In this document: piece by piece, positions 62,108 to 64,000 of the stretch
Layout of the letters: the number at the start of each line of letters is the position of its first letter
How positions within the stretch are numbered: position 1 is the first letter of the stretch
From: Polynucleobacter sp. 71A-WALBACH
Lineage (GTDB): Bacteria > Pseudomonadota > Gammaproteobacteria > Burkholderiales > Burkholderiaceae
Length of the DNA stretch: 64,000 nucleotides
Direction: 5' to 3'
NCBI RefSeq assembly: GCF_018882365.1
Contig: NZ_JACVOP010000001.1
Location: forward strand, 848,449-912,448
Position numbers and translations under genes: made by a program
Notes under the pieces: generated by a model
Database searches by the model: none
Told to the model about the DNA's origin: nothing
What the model saw: the letters and a program-made list of their open reading frames with translations, nothing else

Positions 62108-62143
62108 TTCATTAAACATCATTAATAAAAGTAAAGAGTAAAA

Positions 62144-63655
62144 ATGACAACAACCAAATCAGTTCCAAAAATTCATCACCTCATTGATGGCAAGTCGTAT
62201 GAATCCAAATCTACGGAATGGCGCGATGTAGTTAACCCGGCCACGCAAGAAGTCGTTGCTTCAGTCCCGTTTGCAACGCAGGAAGAGCTCGATATTGCTG
62301 TTGCGTCAGCTAAGAAAGCTTTTAAAACTTGGCGCAACGTCTCACTATCGAATCGCATGCGCATCATGTTGAAATTTCAGCAGCTGATCCGTGACAACGT
62401 GGGCCCATTGGCGGAGTTGATTACAAGAGAGCATGGTAAAACTTTGCCAGATGCTGAAGGTGAGATTAGCCGAGGGCTCGAGGTGGTAGAGCATGCCTGT
62501 TCGATTACTTCATTGCAGCTAGGTGAAATTGCCGAAAATGCAGCGACAGGAGTTGAGGTATTCACATTGATGCAGCCGATTGGCGTTGGCGCTGGAATTA
62601 CTGCATTTAACTTTCCAGTGATGTTGCCGTGTTTCATGTTTCCGATGGCGATTGTCTCTGGAAATACATTCATATTGAAGCCATCTGAGCAAGATCCAAG
62701 CTCTAGCATGCTACTGGCAGAATTAGCGCATCAAGCTGGCCTCCCTCCAGGCGTCTTGAATGTAGTCCATGGTGGTCCTGATGTAGCAAACATGATTTGC
62801 GATCACCCAGATATTAAGGCAATTTCTTTTATCGGATCCACTAAGGTGGGTACTCACATTTATCGCCGTGGCTCAGAAGCTGGCAAGCGTGTTCAGTCGA
62901 TGATGGGTGCAAAAAATCACTGCGTGATCATGCCTGACGCAAATAGAAGTCAAGCAATTAATAATTTACTGGGATCAGCCTTTGGCGCCGCCGGTCAACG
63001 TTGCATGGCCAACTCTGTAACGGTCTTGGTTGGCGATGCCAAAAATTGGATTGATGAAATAGTTCAAAAATCTGCTGCTATGAAAGTGGGGCCAGGAACA
63101 GATAGATCCGCGGATCTCGGTCCTTTGGTGAATAAGCATGCTAAGGCGCGTGCCCTTGCTTTAATCGATTCTGGTGTTGCGCAGGGAGCAAAATTACTGC
63201 TTGATGGTAGAAAATGTGTTGTTCCTGGGTATGAAGAGGGGAACTTTATTGGACCTACGATTTTTAGCGAGGTTAAGCCTGGCATGGATATTTATGACCA
63301 GGAAATATTTGCTCCTGTATTAGATATCGTATGCGTAGATACATTAGATGATGCCATCGCATTTATTAATGCTAATCCAAATGGCAACGGCACCTCTATC
63401 TTTACCTCGAGTGGTTGGTCTGCTAGAAAATACCAAAATGAAATTGATGTTGGCCAAGTGGGAATTAACGTGCCAATCCCAGTTCCAGTTGCTTACTTTA
63501 GTTTCACTGGTTCACGCGCCTCTAAGTTAGGAGATTTGGGACCAAATGGTAAGCAAGCAATTTCTTTTTGGACTCAAACTAAAACGGTTACCTCTCGTTG
63601 GTTTGAGGAAGACAGTCAAAGTGGTGGAGTAAACACCACTATTTCATTGAAATAG
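62144..63655 (+). CDS. mmsA: CoA-acylating methylmalonate-semialdehyde dehydrogenase
   Basis: A 503-aa aldehyde dehydrogenase. The segment AFGAAGQRCMANSVTVLVGD carries the catalytic Cys, and PIGVGAGITAFNFPVMLPCF and GANPATQ-like VVNPATQEVVASVPFAT match MmsA/IolA. The enzyme converts methylmalonate semialdehyde to propionyl-CoA in valine (or malonate semialdehyde to acetyl-CoA in inositol or beta-alanine) breakdown. It follows the binding-protein gene by 36 nt and precedes mmsB. Confidence 0.92.
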   Translation: MTTTKSVPKIHHLIDGKSYESKSTEWRDVVNPATQEVVASVPFATQEELDIAVASAKKAFKTWRNVSLSNRMRIMLKFQQLIRDNVGPLAELITREHGKTLPDAEGEISRGLEVVEHACSITSLQLGEIAENAATGVEVFTLMQPIGVGAGITAFNFPVMLPCFMFPMAIVSGNTFILKPSEQDPSSSMLLAELAHQAGLPPGVLNVVHGGPDVANMICDHPDIKAISFIGSTKVGTHIYRRGSEAGKRVQSMMGAKNHCVIMPDANRSQAINNLLGSAFGAAGQRCMANSVTVLVGDAKNWIDEIVQKSAAMKVGPGTDRSADLGPLVNKHAKARALALIDSGVAQGAKLLLDGRKCVVPGYEEGNFIGPTIFSEVKPGMDIYDQEIFAPVLDIVCVDTLDDAIAFINANPNGNGTSIFTSSGWSARKYQNEIDVGQVGINVPIPVPVAYFSFTGSRASKLGDLGPNGKQAISFWTQTKTVTSRWFEEDSQSGGVNTTISLK

Positions 63656-63664
63656 TATTACGGT

Positions 63665-63696
63665 ATCGCCACCAGCCTCTGTAGGCTCGTGGCGAT
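63665..63696 (+). terminator. Hairpin between mmsA and mmsB
   Basis: ATCGCCAC (63665-63672) and GTGGCGAT (63689-63696) pair, with a further AGCCT/AGGCT inner stem. No T-run follows, so it is more likely a processing or attenuation structure than a full terminator. Confidence 0.45.
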
Positions 63697-63738
63697 TGAT
63701 TGATTTGAGTCGTCTAATCGCGTTTGATGAGGATGAGT

Positions 63739-64000
63739 ATGAAAATAGGATTTATTGGCTTAGGTAATATGGGTGCGCCAATGGCTCAAAATTTACTTAA
63801 GGCTGGCCATGACTTAACAGTCTATGACTTGTCTGAGACGGCTCTTGCGCAATTGAATGGGGCGGGTGCAAAAATTGCACAATCTGCTGTAGAGCTTTCA
63901 AGCATTCCTGGTATGGAAGTCATCATCACGATGCTACCAGCAAGCCAGCATGTGCGATCGGTTTACCTAAACCAAGGCGGTATTTTAGAAGTGGTGGCCA
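63739..64000 (+). CDS. mmsB: 3-hydroxyisobutyrate dehydrogenase, N-terminal part (runs off the window)
   Basis: The first 87 codons are present. The start MKIGFIGLGNMGAPMAQNLL is the classic NAD-binding signature of the 3-hydroxyisobutyrate/beta-hydroxyacid dehydrogenase family, followed by VIITMLPASQHVRSVYL. The ATG at 63739 lies six bases after GAGG; an in-frame ATG at 63733 is too close to it. With mmsA it forms the 3-hydroxyisobutyrate arm of valine catabolism. The catalytic Lys lies beyond the window. Confidence 0.88.
   Translation, partial: MKIGFIGLGNMGAPMAQNLLKAGHDLTVYDLSETALAQLNGAGAKIAQSAVELSSIPGMEVIITMLPASQHVRSVYLNQGGILEVVA

Noticed and set aside
1-64000. Mobile elements, prophage, CRISPR array, toxin-antitoxin or known defence genes
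   Set aside because: None were found: no transposase, integrase, repeat-spacer array or defence-type domain was recognised on either strand.

Overview
The window looks like chromosome from a freshwater betaproteobacterium of the Burkholderiaceae, most like Polynucleobacter. This is an inference from moderate base composition, compact gene spacing and gene content: a Bug/TctC binding protein, monomeric NADP-isocitrate dehydrogenase, phasin, a DUF2889 protein, PII-linked RND metal efflux and MmsA/MmsB. I found no phage, IS element, integrase, CRISPR array, rRNA or tRNA. It opens inside a sulfite/nitrite reductase gene and ends inside a 3-hydroxyisobutyrate dehydrogenase gene.

Layout. 1-7.9 kb: partial cysI, a serine hydrolase, two small membrane proteins, a TctC-amidohydrolase pair, a PcaD-like lactonase with an HdeD-like protein, an acyltransferase and DarP. 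8-15.6 kb: a GMC oxidoreductase, an EamA exporter and a branched-chain amino acid ABC operon in which permease LivM and ATPase LivG are fused. 15.7-18.6 kb: a sulfur-stress island (TauE exporter, persulfide-dioxygenase-like enzyme, BigR-type ArsR sensor, DUF2892 protein) around an AT-rich palindrome. 18.6-21.7 kb: a five-gene minus-strand operon (outer-membrane barrel, 59-aa protein, FMN-binding protein, ApbE flavin transferase, four-helix membrane protein) behind overlapping Fur-box-like sites. It is best read as an iron-regulated extracytoplasmic flavin reductase system.

21.7-30 kb: housekeeping genes (secreted nuclease, lytic transglycosylase, FKBP, MFS exporter, monomeric IDH). 30-43 kb: MsrPQ repair of periplasmic methionine, a lipocalin, an MBL hydrolase, an SDR, RsuA, pterin dehydratase, TauE, a PpiC isomerase, a phasin, and a LysR-SbtA-zinc-ribbon operon. 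43-51.4 kb: a metal-themed block. A TerC-Usp fusion with an internal ribosome binding site is followed by an HPF-like gene, a leader resembling the yybP-ykoY manganese riboswitch, and a CBA-type RND efflux operon ending in a PII-like gene. 51.5-64 kb: a large FAD/Fe-S dehydrogenase, glutamate dehydrogenase, AhpC/AhpF with two overlapping hairpins between them, a GST, and a LysR-regulated group made of an orphan ABC binding protein, MmsA and MmsB.

Most notable: the Fur-controlled flavin reductase operon, the manganese-riboswitch-like leader in front of an RND pump, and the TerC-Usp gene-within-gene. Family names come from recognising protein sequences by eye; no database search was possible.
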